NCBI GenBank assembly: GCA_963082975.1
Contig: OY720344.1
Coordinates: 85,312,107-85,376,106, forward strand
Direction of reading: 5' to 3'
Source: Labia minor
Taxonomy: Eukaryota > Arthropoda > Insecta > Dermaptera > Spongiphoridae
DNA: 64,000 bases
Shown: positions 26,201 through 36,448 of the stretch, piece by piece
Position numbering within the stretch: position 1 is the stretch's first letter
Layout of the letters: each line of letters opens with the position of its first letter
Notes under the pieces: model-generated
What the model was told of the DNA's origin: nothing
The model's input: the letters and a program-made list of their open reading frames with translations, nothing else
Databases searched by the model: none
Program-made: the position numbers and the translations under genes

Positions 26201-27492
26201 GAAAAGATTCAATGTTAATTTTACACAACCTCTGAAACAAATTCATTTTTATCTATTAAAAAGAAAAAAATATTATTTTGAAATTGGAAAAATAAATTCC
26301 AATACATCTTCTTAATCAATAGACTAGACTTAGAATATTTTAATTAAGTTAATTGACTATAATATTATAATAAATTAATTGACAATATTTTTCTAAAGAT
26401 ATGAATCTTTTCCGAACAGAAATTTGAAGAGACTCGACGAAAAAAGATGACGATTGAAATGACACCATTCCATTCTAGATAGCTGCTTCGCTTTATTTGA
26501 AAGCTTTTACTAATAATTGCATGCAGTTTTTTAAATTGAAAAAAACGTAGTAAGATATTAATAGGAATCTTTTGATTTAGCAATTCGAGAACCACGACAA
26601 GGACAAGCACCCTCACGATATTATCTTCCTTCTGACCAGAGGCCCACAGAGAGACCAAGACCCTTTCAAACTAACCCCACGGTAGGACCCACCAGTCCCC
26701 AGGTGAGTAAAATTTATTTAGAAAATGAAGTTAATTTTCTTATTTATTTCAATTTAAATTTATGAATTTTTTAAAAATTAGTTAAATTTTAATTTTATTT
26801 ATTATTTTATTAATTTCTGAAAAAGATCAAATTACATCAAGTCAAGGGCTTGAATTTCGCAATTCTTTAATCGTAATCTACAAAAAGGCAAAATTAATTT
26901 TATTTTTAATAAATAAAATATATACTTATGTATGGTTATTTAAGTAATGATCTTTTTTCAGCCTGGTGGATATCCTTCTTATGAGACTTCGCCACAGCCT
27001 CCTTTTCCTCCTTCAACAACTCAACAACCGCCATTCCCAGGTCCAGGACCAACTCAACAGCCCATTCCAATCCCCAGTCAACCTTCTCCATCTCCCACAT
27101 ATCGACCTAGTCAACCTAGTTATAGTTCAACTTATCAGCCCTCTTCAGGACCCACTTATAGACCATCTCCATCAACATCTCGGCCATCCCCTTCACCTTA
27201 CCCAAGTCAACCACCTTCGATTGCTCCCTCCCCTTTCCCATCGAGCATCGCACCCTCTCCATATCCTTCATCTTCCCCAAGCCCCTCAGGTTTCACCTCC
27301 CCATCCTCTATTCCACCTCAAGTTAGCAGTACTTATCCTTCCATTTCTTCAACTGAATATACATCTGGCTCGTCCATCGATAGTAACGCTCATCCTCCAC
27401 ATATTCACGAAATCAATGTTGAATGTGCGAAAGATATGATGAGAATTGATATTGAATTTAATCGTGTATTTAATGGAGTTATTTATTCAAAG

Positions 27493-27530
<38 letters not shown>

Positions 27531-28881
27531 AGAGAAATCATGAATATCCAAATTCTATAAATAAATTTTTTTCAGGGTTTCTTTAAAGATGCTTCATGTC
27601 GATACGTAAATGAAAATTCTGGGCAAACAAAATATAGTTTCACTGTAAATTTAAATTCTTGTGGAACTCAATTCGTTGATCAATTCAAAGAACCAGAAGG
27701 TCAGGCGTATTTAGAGAATGTACTTGTTCTTCAAAATGAACCTGGAATTCAAGAAGTGTGGGATACTATTCGTCGAGTCCGATGCTTGTGGGAAGGAAAT
27801 ATCAATAAGGCACTCTCTATCGACCTCAATGTTGGCATGTTGAATCAAGAAATTGTGACATTCAGTGGTGACACAGCAGTCGCTCGTCTGGATATTCAAA
27901 TGGGTCGTGGACCATTCGCTCCAGCTGCCAGTGGGCTAGTCAAGATCGGTGAAACGATGACTTTGGTGATTACCGTGGAGGGTGATCCAGGTTTTGATGT
28001 TACTGTAAGTTGTTTATTAAGTATATATTCATATTTATGTAAATCTTCCTTTTATATAGAAACAATTTTTTGAAAAAATTTATGGTAAATAAGAAAATAA
28101 AAATTTTCCTAGAAATTATTATTTAACTACATATATTCAATTGTTTTTTCTAGGTTCGCGATTGTGTTGCCAGAGATCTGGAATCTCAACAAGTGGTTCG
28201 ATTGACAGACGAACGAGGCTGTGTATTGAAACCAAAACTTTTTGGAGCTTTCCAAAAAACAAAAGAAACAGGAAATACTGGAGCTGCTGTTATTGCTTAT
28301 GCCTTTTTCCAGGTACTTTTTCTTATATTTTTTTGAAAAACTTTGTCGATTCTTTGAATTCTTCAATGTGTACTTATATTAATTAATTATTTCAGGCTTT
28401 CAAATTCCCTGATATAATGGAATTGACATTGGATTGTAATGTTGAATTATGTAAAGTCAATTGTGACATGTGCCCCGATCCCAATCAACCCCTGGAACCG
28501 GAATCACCTCCCCTTGACTCCTCAAATATTCGAAGAAGAAGACGAGATTTAAATTCAACATTACTTCATGATGATACCAGAGTTCATAGAACATTCCGAA
28601 TTGTTACACCTGACGATTTAGAAGAAGATCAAATCACTCCTGGTGCAACGATAATTAATGTTGCTTCACGTAAGTTGTTGATTCCTATTAATTAATATCA
28701 AAAAATGAATACTTAATAAATAATTGTAATATTTTATTGATTTTTAGAACATGAAGGTGTCTGTATGACATGGCCTGGGTTCATTCTTTTCTCGAGTGTC
28801 CTTTTGATCCTTCTGATCATCGCATGGTGTTCAACTGCTTGGCTCTGGATTCGTCAGGCAAAGCAAACCAAAGGATTCTAA
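23246..28881 (+). CDS. ZP-domain transmembrane protein (cuticle/apical-matrix type), 8 exons, 638 aa
   Basis: Exons: 23246-23405, 25989-26096, 26581-26702, 26962-27492, 27576-28004, 28154-28312, 28396-28669, 28748-28881; codon phase is kept at every junction. The product starts with a signal peptide (MPVHRRLLPLLALALAVINA). A basic spacer and a Pro/Ser-rich linker (about 131-275) follow, then a ZP domain (about 281-545) with cysteines in VECAKD, DASCRY, NSCGTQF, RVRCLWEG, VRDCVARD and RGCVLKP. After a C-rich end (DCNVELCKVNCDMC) comes a furin-type site of five arginines (549-553). A single membrane segment (about 604-629) and a nine-residue cytoplasmic tail end the protein. Such proteins are secreted, cleaved and polymerise in the apical extracellular matrix under cuticle. 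The start is the first ATG after a likely 5'-UTR acceptor. The exon-2 donor (AAAG|GTGCCC) is weak. AATAAA lies at 28935-28940. I do not assign a Drosophila orthologue. Confidence 0.9.
24240..24475 (+). repeat. Possible tRNA-derived SINE in intron 1 of the ZP gene
   Basis: The segment is much less AT-rich than the intron around it. It includes GGGTTTAAATCTCGGGCTTG, which resembles a decayed tRNA B box and T-arm, followed by about 170 bases of unique body. No second copy is in the window, so the call rests on the tRNA-like start alone. Confidence 0.35.
24568..24788. repeat. Direct repeat of about 87 bp, period 134
   Basis: AAATATTTTTATATTATATT through TTTTATAATTAT is present at 24568-24654 and again at 24702-24788 with few differences, separated by an ATA/ATT-rich filler. 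It lies in intron 1 of the ZP gene and looks like a local duplication. Confidence 0.65.
27493..27526 (+). repeat. GA microsatellite fused to a splice donor
   Basis: The donor of ZP exon 4 (AAAG|GTAAGAGAGA) runs straight into about 14 GA units, so the microsatellite begins within the donor consensus of an 83-bp intron. Confidence 0.8.
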
Positions 28882-30077
28882 AATCGAATTAATTCCTGTT
28901 AAGGAAATTGAAATTTTTTTTTACTAAAAAACTAAATAAATCAAACTTGTATTTATTTTTTGATTTGACGATATCTTCTTTTATTTTATTTACAATAATT
29001 TCAAATCGTGAATACTGGTCATATAAAATAAATTTTTTACTTAATTAAGAATTTCAAAAAAAAGAAAAATAATTTCATTTAAAAATACTTAGTCAAAAAA
29101 AAATTATTATTTAACATAATTATTAAAACTAATAATATTTTTTTTATATAACAAAATGAATACGTGAATAGAAATTGATGATTTAATTCCTTCATATATC
29201 AGTCATTATTATAAAGTTTAATTAAAACTCAAAAAAATACATATAATAATACTCCAAATAATAAATTGAGTAACATCATAATGAATTAAATAATTAGAAA
29301 AAACTATACAAATTGAGATTTTTCATATTAAAAATATATCAAGACTTGAACATGAATTATTTAAATTATAAAATTTAATTATTAAAATGGATTACATTGA
29401 AAAAAAAATTGTAAATATATTTTTTGTCATTTAATATAAACTTTGTATTTATTATATCAAAAAAAGGAATATTAAGTGAAGTGTGAGAATTAATGTTTGT
29501 CACAGATATCTGTGCCATTGATATAAATATTTTATAATAAAAATAATTTAAAAATAAAAAAAAACAACGAAACAATAGTTATAATTTAATTTTTGTAATA
29601 TAAATATTTTTATAAATAAAATATATAAAAATAAAAATGTATAATTTAATTTTGTTTTTTGATTTATTAAATATTATCATTATTATTATAGACAATATCC
29701 TAAAGTAAGGTAAAATATACTAAATAATGCTTTTCTCTCTTATCTAATATAAATTATAAATGTAAATAATTAGTTAGTATTCATCCTTTAAATTTACTCT
29801 TTACTTCTTCTATGAATAAATACGAATAAAAAAATTCCTAATACCAATATAAAAGTAATGTATGTTAATATATTTAAATATAGATGAGTAAATTTTTTGA
29901 AATTTAAAAAATAAAAAACAAATATTGATACAAATTTTTTTTGTTTATAGTTTTTTATAATTAAAATCCAAAATAAATATTATAAGTTAGTTACCTTTTA
30001 GGGATCAAAATTAATCCTTTATATTATTATAAGAAAAATGAAAAGAAATGTTAAGAAAACATTAAAGCATAAAAGTA
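28882..30077. other. AT-rich spacer after the ZP gene
   Basis: It contains the ZP 3' UTR and poly(A) signal at the start, then simple AT-rich DNA with nothing recognised. Confidence 0.5.
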
Positions 30078-30152
30078 CAGTGGAACGTCGGGTTAATCTT
30101 TGAAACCCAAACAACTTATAAAACGGAACACTCGAAACCCGAGGTTCCAATG
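30078..30152. mobile_element. Tiny pogo/Tigger-like MITE (75 bp)
   Basis: The ends CAGTGGAACGTCGGGTT and AACCCGAGGTTCCAATG are inverted repeats, each followed outward by TA, the target dinucleotide of the Tc1/mariner/pogo superfamily. Only about 40 bases separate the arms. Confidence 0.75.
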
Positions 30153-30514
30153 TATATAATAAAAACATTGAAATTTTTTCTTATCAATAAAGTCGACTAT
30201 GATCAGTAGAACGGGTCCTATCAAACTTTACCTTGATTTTCTTGATCGGAGGCGCTACTTTTTATCAAGTATCTTCACAATTTTGACCCCGGAGGCTGGG
30301 TTGACTCCGTCCTATAGACCAGTGCTCCGCAACCGGTGTGCCGTGGCACACCGGTGTGCTGCAGCTGAAACACAGGTGTGCCGCCGCTTGAAATTACACA
30401 ACATATTTATTTTAATGCAATGTACTCTAATACAAATTTACAATTTATAAAAACGAATTGTATATATTGTACTATATTTCAATGCAAAACCATCAATAAA
30501 ATAACAATTGTTTA

Positions 30515-30904
30515 GCACTTGCTATAATGTATTCACAAGTAAATAGAAGATGGACTCTGTAGTCTGGGTCGTACTGAAAACTTTACATTTTCAATCATAA
30601 ATACAAGTACCGGGACCCCGAGCTTTGGCTCGGTACTTAAGTTAAAAAATGATTCATTATTATTAGATTTGGCTGGTAATATTAATACCTGGGACACCGA
30701 GCTCTCGCTCTACCCTTTAAAATATATTGATATACAATTCTTTAATTATTTATTACAATTATTAAATGTTACACATTTGCATCAATCTGATTAAAATGAA
30801 TGAACTTGTGCACTTGCTATAATGTATTCACAAGTAAATAGAAGATGGACTCTGTAGTCTGGGTCGTACTGAAAACTTTACATTTTCAATCATAAATACA
30901 AGTA
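30515..30904 (+). repeat. 95-bp perfect direct duplication around a 200-bp family-D insert
   Basis: Bases 30515-30609 and 30810-30904 are identical over 95 positions. Between them, 30610-30809 is family-D sequence (reverse orientation relative to 21463-21685) with CTCGGT/ACCGAG unit ends. It sits in the left non-coding part of the hAT element. Confidence 0.9.
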
Positions 30905-31417
30905 TATATATATTTTTTTCTTTAGTGTTTTTTTGAAAAACTGTTTAGCCCCAAGTGGTTATAAAACAAACTAAAGACAAAAAAAAGTGCTTTGCAGCTT
31001 TTCGAAATTAAAAAAGCAAAATTGGCAGTCGTGGGACTGGCCGACAGAAGTGAAAACTTCTGCGTAAGAAATTTTAAAACAGACGAAATTCGCGCTATTT
31101 CACAAGAAAGATGAATTTCCTATGCATGTATATATGTATATACATATATAATTTATATATTATTTTAAACATACATTTTAAACAAATTTGTAACTTATAT
31201 TTATATATATATACAACTTTGTTTAAAATATTGCAATACGAACTGTTTTATAAATTGTAATCTCTAACATAAAATATATATTTATTATATTATATTGTCA
31301 GTGTTAGATACGAATTTCTACTGGACACATACACCCCTATAAATTAAATCGCAGAAGTTTATAAATTAACCATTCGTGTTTGTTATTAGCGTGATTTATT
31401 TTTGTGCCCATTTCAAT

Positions 31418-33263
31418 ATGGATAAATTTTTATTTGGAAAACAATCTACTTCTCGGGCAGAAGATGATGAACCTTGCACAAGCAGTATTGCTAAGAAAAG
31501 AAAGATTGTGAATAGAAAATACTTCATTCGTTATGGCTTTTATTGGTGCGGCGATGAAGCGGCTCCGAAACCATTATGTGTAATTTGCAACGAACAATTA
31601 ACAAACGACTCAATGGTGCCCAGTAATCTAAATCGCCATCTAACTTCAAAACATCCGAATTGTGCTAAAAAGGATATATCATATTTTCAAAGGTTTTTGG
31701 CTCAAAATTTAAAACAAAAAAAATTTATGATGTCGACCGTATCTGTTTCCGATAAAGCATTAGAAGCTAGCTATTACATTGCAAGATTAATAGCTCGTGA
31801 AAAGAAACCTCATACTATTGGAGAAAAACTTATTAAACCAGCATGTATGGAAATTGTGCGAGTTATGCTTGGACCTAAAGAGGTTCAGGAAGTGAGTAAG
31901 GTTTCACTGTCAGCTGAAACTATTAAAAGACGTATTGGCGACATGTCAACAGATATTTTGAACACGCTTATTTTGAAATTGATCGCAGCTAACAATTTTG
32001 CTCTTCAAATTGACGAGTCAACGGATATTAAAAATCAAGCACAATTAATTGCAATTGTACGTTTTGTTGGCGAAGATTGCATAAAAGAAAATTTTTTATT
32101 TTGTAAAAAACTTTCCGAACGAACTACTGGAGAGGATATTTTTCGAGTAACTGATGATTTCTTCAAAATACATAATCTACAATGGAGTAACTGCATGAGT
32201 ATTTGTACTGATGGCGCCGCAGCAATGACTAAACATAAAGGGTTTTGTTGCCTTTGTAAAACAACAAAATCCGGCAATACAATTTACACATTGCTGCATA
32301 CATCGGGAAGTATTGATGGTGAAGAATTTACCAGAACAACTTTTAAAAACTATGAAAGAATGCATCAAAATTATAAATTTTATTAAATTAAGAGCTTTAA
32401 ATACAAGAATTTTCGAAATGCTTTGTGAAGAAATGGTTTCAGAACATAAATCTTTATTATTTTATACTGAAGTACGTTGGTTATCCCGAGGAAAAGTGTT
32501 GACTAGATTGTTTGAACTTCTCTGTGAAGTGCATCAGTTTTTACTAAATCAAAATATGCCCGAACTCGGCCAGCACTTCGAAGATAACAGTTGGATCGCC
32601 AAACTTGCATATATGGCTGACATTTTCGACCATCTTAATGAACTTAATAGAAAAATGCAAGGTCCGAATGAAAACTTATTAACCTGTTCCGACAAATTGC
32701 AAGGGTTCAAAAATAAACTGGAACTTTGGCAGAATGAACTAAGTAACAACTCTTTAGAAATGTTTCAAAGGGTTCATAATACAATAATTGAAAATAGGCA
32801 ATTAATTATCGATCTGGCCCAATCCCATTTAACAACACTGGAAAATAAATTCGACTACTATTTTCATTCGATTAAAAGTGAAGAATATGATTGGATTCGC
32901 AATCCTTTTGCAACTAATGCAAAAAAATCTGTTGATGCATTTTCTCTTAAATTTAAAGAAGAGTTTATTGAACTGAGTAACGACGGGACGTTAAAACTTA
33001 CTTTTGGAGAAGTTCCATTGGATGTTTTCTGGATTTCAGCTAAGAATGAATATCCTCAAATTTCAAAACAGGCTATTTCAATTTTAATCCCCTTTTCAAC
33101 GACATATTCATGCGAACAAAGCTTTTCGACACTTCTTTTAATTAAAAATGATAAGCGGTCTTGCTTAAAAAATCTCGATCAAGAACTTCGAGTTGCACTA
33201 TCAAATATCGAGCCCAATATAAAATACTTGTGTTCCTTGAAACAAGCTCAAGTATCACATTAA
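31418..33263 (+). pseudogene. hAT transposase (BED finger, DDE core, hATC), one frameshift
   Basis: From ATG 31418 the frame encodes a short basic N-terminus and then a BED-type zinc finger (PLCVIC... LNRHLTSKHPN, about residues 53-80). An alpha-helical linker and the first catalytic-core motif (ALQIDESTDIK) follow, and later CTDGAAAMTKHKGF. Near 32240 the frame shifts by one base in a GGGTTTT run: the first frame gives nonsense to a stop at 32386, while the +1 frame continues the family pattern. That pattern is a THCCIHRE box, an EVRWLSRG box and a C-terminal hATC dimerisation region with YSCEQSFSTL, ending with TAA at 33263. One extra T explains the break. The order and motifs match vertebrate ZBED5/SCAND3-type proteins, which derive from such transposases. 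Few lesions suggest recent activity; a sequencing error at the T run is possible. No introns are needed. Confidence 0.9.
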
Positions 33264-33509
33264 TTACCCTTTTTGCCTATTTTTTTTGTATTATTGTAGT
33301 TTTGTAATTAATTATATATGTTATGTACATATAATACCGTAAATATGTAAAATAAAACGAATTAAAATATTAATTAATGTATTATTTTCTGATGTGTATA
33401 TGTGTTGTTTTATTATATTTATACCTATTAAATTTGGTGTACCGTGAAAACCAGAAAAAGCTTTTGGTGTGCCACGAATAAAAAAACGTTGCGGAGCACT
33501 GCTATAGAC

Positions 33510-34241
33510 CCCAGCTAGAGAAAATCCCTTGCCAGGCCCGGGACTTGAGCCCTGGATTAACACAGTTAATTTTAATTTAGTTTAAAAAACTATGTATATT
33601 AGCAAATTTGTGATATATACAATTTTTTATCCCATAACATAACAAAAAAGGGTTTACAATAATTTTTACTTTTAATTGGTGACTCATGGTCGTATAATTC
33701 GTATACATTTACATTTTTATTTTTAAATTGTCTTACATTACTTTAATTATACTTATTGTACTAAATAATTTAATTTAAATTTTTAAATAGAAGTATCTCT
33801 AGGTATTATTTATTTTTTAAATATTAAAATAAAAGTTTTAAGATTAATTATATTTTGCGAATTTAGAGTGTAATGTTTTTATAAAAAACCGAACCTTTTT
33901 TTAAAAAAAAATAAATCAAAAGAATATTTTATTTTTTAGTGCAGTTTTAAATTTTCTAAAGTAAGAACTATTAGTTTCTTAAATAATATATATAAATATA
34001 TGTTTAAATATCAATATTATTGAAAATTATTAATATTATTCTTATATTTACTAATAACTAATATTTATTATATAGATTTTCTAAAACCAGTTTCAATTGT
34101 CTTTAATAAAGATAAAACTTTTTTTGAAATTTATCTTTTTATTGATTTTTATATAAAAATCTTTTCTAACGCCATCTAACTAAAGTTTATCTATATGATT
34201 TATATCATTCAGATTAGATATCTTTTAAATAAGTATAAAAT
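33510..34241. other. AT-rich spacer, nothing recognised
   Basis: Simple AT-rich sequence between two transposons. Confidence 0.5.
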
Positions 34242-34583
34242 CAACCCCCCGACACAGGCCCAGAGCTTTCGAAAACATGTTAAGAACATAGGGGCCACAA
34301 GAGGCGCTGCTGGCACTAATTTAAATCCGAAAGTTTTTCATAAACCAACCAACAGATGCCGCACCAGGCTCATTTTTAAATTCATGAAATCCATTTGAAT
34401 CATTTTAAATATTGTGAAAGTGTCGTAAACATCTGATCATCTGATCCATCTGATCTTCAAGCGTCTAACATCTTAAAACAATTTGAAACAATTGTAAATA
34501 TTTTATACTGATCCGACGCCCTCCAATTGCGATCAATATGTATAATGGTAAAGTAAGTATAATTAATATAATTTTACTATTAT

Positions 34584-34870
34584 TTGAATCCAGTTCTGGT
34601 AGATGTACGTATTATATTTTTAATGTTTTAAACTCAATTCAATTTTCTTAATCTATATTATGTATCCATATGCTTGGTGCAAATTTATCTTTTAAAATTT
34701 ACTGTTGTTGTTCACTTAAAAATGTATTAATAATAAAAGAAAATAATTTCAATAATTTTTTTTAATATTTTTTCTAGCAACACCTGTTACTCCATCTGTT
34801 AGCTTGGCCTTCGAGGAGCCAAATCTTTTTGAATCCAGTTCTGGGAGATGTACGTATTATATTTTTAATA
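34584..34870 (+). repeat. Partial exon/intron duplication inside the P-like element
   Basis: GAATCCAGTTCTGGTAGATG with the following TACGTATTATATTTTTAAT occurs near 34586 and again near 34829 with one change (GGTAG/GGGAG). The second copy is the end of an exon plus its donor, so the first copy is a duplicated exon end without the exon. Confidence 0.7.
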
Positions 34871-35814
34871 AAATTCATTAATCTTCTCTTAACTTTGAAT
34901 AGATTTGCTAAAATGATTTAAAATAAAATTTTAGTTCGCTTAGGCTTTTCTGTATTAATTCATTGGAGTTTTTTATTTTAAACTTAATTAATTTTTGCAG
35001 GTGATCCGCGGGACATACACCTACAAGATCTCGGTGTTTCTAGAATAGAAAATTTATCTCCCAGGAAGAAAAGATTGTACCAAAGGCTCAACGAGGTCAA
35101 GCGACTATTGAACCAAGATAAAGAGAGAAAGAGAATAATTTCACAAGAATGTAAGCGATCAAAAAAACTTCTTCATGAATCATTTCAAAATATTAATGAT
35201 ATCCATAATCTACCTGCTCCTCTCTCAACTTTTGTTTTATCCACCCTTAAAAATTTCTCTGTGGTTAAAAATTCCCGCCGGTATACCCAGGAAGAAAAAG
35301 CCCTTTTCCTCTCCATATACAAACATGGCCCTAGGTGCTATCGATATTTACAAACAATCTTATGTCTTCCTTCGGTGAGCTGGTACTTTGATAAGACAAC
35401 TGTTGATAAATGAATGTCGTTTCTGCGTGAATTTCGCATGCGGGGAAAGCAGAAATGATATTCACAAATCAACAGAATTGCGGCAAAATGAGGGATGTTT
35501 TGAAAAACATCCCTCAGATGATTTCAAAAAACTAATATCTAAAGAGATGGGCAAGTTTTACCATAATATCCCTAGCATCATCCATCTTTCAAATATCCTC
35601 TCTTCTTCCTTTTCAGATCCCTTCTTCGAAACTGACTTTTGTCCCTTGCATGGTGATGATTTCGCCAAAAGATGTAGCCTTCTTTTACATAAAAAAATGT
35701 TGCTACATTTTATTAAATTGTGTAACAATATGATATGTAAGAAGGATACATCTTCTACAGAAATCATCAACATTTTCGTCAAATACATTCTATATTCTCG
35801 ATCATCTAGGTAAA
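34779..35814 (+). pseudogene. P/THAP9-type transposase remnant, core missing
   Basis: Readable exons are 34779-34849 (TPVTPSVSLAFEEP...) and 35001-35373. They join in phase (a split Cys codon) to give GRCDPRDIHLQD, a strongly charged coiled coil (KKRLYQRLNEVKRLLNQDKE onward), and then RRYTQEEKALFLSIYKHGPR followed by YLQTILCLPS. This order of coiled coil followed by a 'RxYTxEEKxxALxLYxxSPxxYxxL' region is characteristic of P-type transposases. A donor (TCG|GTGAGC) follows at 35374. The DDE core that should come next is absent. A separate frame at 35388-35813 includes SSSFSDPFFETDFCPLH and may be the C-terminal end, perhaps from acceptor 35616. No THAP zinc finger was found upstream. An N-terminal product without catalytic core resembles KP-type repressors of Drosophila P. 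Confidence 0.65.
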
Positions 35815-35998
35815 TCAACGTCCTTGTGTAATTTTTATTTAAGTGAGAAATTTAATATAATATGTTTAAAGAAAAATATGTATAAAAGATTTGTTTACAA
35901 ATGAGATACACATCATTATTGTTAATGATATTTTGTAATAATCTATTTTCAAATAAATATGTCACATACAACATAATTCTTTTCTTCTAGACATGCAA

Positions 35999-36149
35999 AT
36001 TATGAAATTTTTCAGTTAAGTGAAAAATTATTTATTTGGGGACAAGACATACATTTCAGCAATTTTTTTAAAAAAAAAAAAATTATTTCTGAAATGTCAG
36101 TTTTAGCTCTAAATAAATAATTTTTCACTTAACTGAAAAATTTCATAAT
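35999..36149. repeat. Perfect 39-bp inverted repeat inside the P-like element
   Basis: Bases 35999-36037 (starting ATTATGAAATTTTTCAGTTA) are exactly reverse-complementary to 36111-36149, with a 73-base spacer that is largely A/T runs. It is internal to the transposon and not part of its ends. Confidence 0.9.
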
Positions 36150-36448
36150 TTTTTCATTCTTCCCGCTCCTCTCATTCAAATGATTCAAAATGGATTTTAA
36201 AAATGGTGCCAGGCCGGTTTTTTCACATCATAGTTCATATAGGGGTCACTTTTTAGCAGCAGCGCTAAACGGTGTTTCACGAATTTAGCATTGCGTGTCG
36301 GGGGGTTGTATAAAATGTTCATAACGATAGGCAACTATTTTCAATGAAATCACATATAATATATTTTATTTCATTATTTTTTGAAATTATTTGATCAGTC
36401 GATAAACAGTGAATGATTTCTAGCTAATGAAAAGATTTTAAAAACTAG

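Larger units (their letters stand above)
30320..33501 (+). mobile_element. hAT transposon, Buster/ZBED5-type, nearly intact (3182 bp)
   Basis: A perfect 14-bp inverted repeat (CAGTGCTCCGCAAC) lies at 30320-30333 and 33488-33501. It is flanked by an exact 8-bp target duplication CTATAGAC (30312-30319 and 33502-33509). The duplication fits the nnnTAnnn preference known for Buster elements. A subterminal CGTGGCACACC motif recurs near both ends. The element carries a BED/DDE/hATC transposase with one frameshift and an odd duplication at 30515-30904. Confidence 0.95.
34242..36308 (+). mobile_element. P-element-like transposon (2067 bp), internally deleted
   Basis: A perfect 14-bp inverted repeat (CAACCCCCCGACAC) is at 34242-34255 and 36295-36308. 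An exact 8-bp target duplication TATAAAAT flanks it (34234-34241 and 36309-36316), the length made by P elements. Imperfect subterminal inverted repeats follow (for example around 34340-34400 against 36175-36215, and GCGCTGCTG near both ends). Inside are exons of a P/THAP9-type transposase and a 39-bp palindrome at 35999-36149. Confidence 0.85.

Noticed and set aside
26966-27439. 157-codon open frame overlapping the ZP gene
   Set aside because: It is a shifted frame of the Pro/Ser-rich ZP exon 4; the ZP frame is supported by splice phases and domain content.
30199-30450. 83-codon frame crossing the left end of the hAT element
   Set aside because: It spans the transposon boundary and target duplication, so it cannot be an old gene.
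32035-32749. Minus-strand frames opposite the hAT transposase
   Set aside because: Shadows of the plus-strand transposase.
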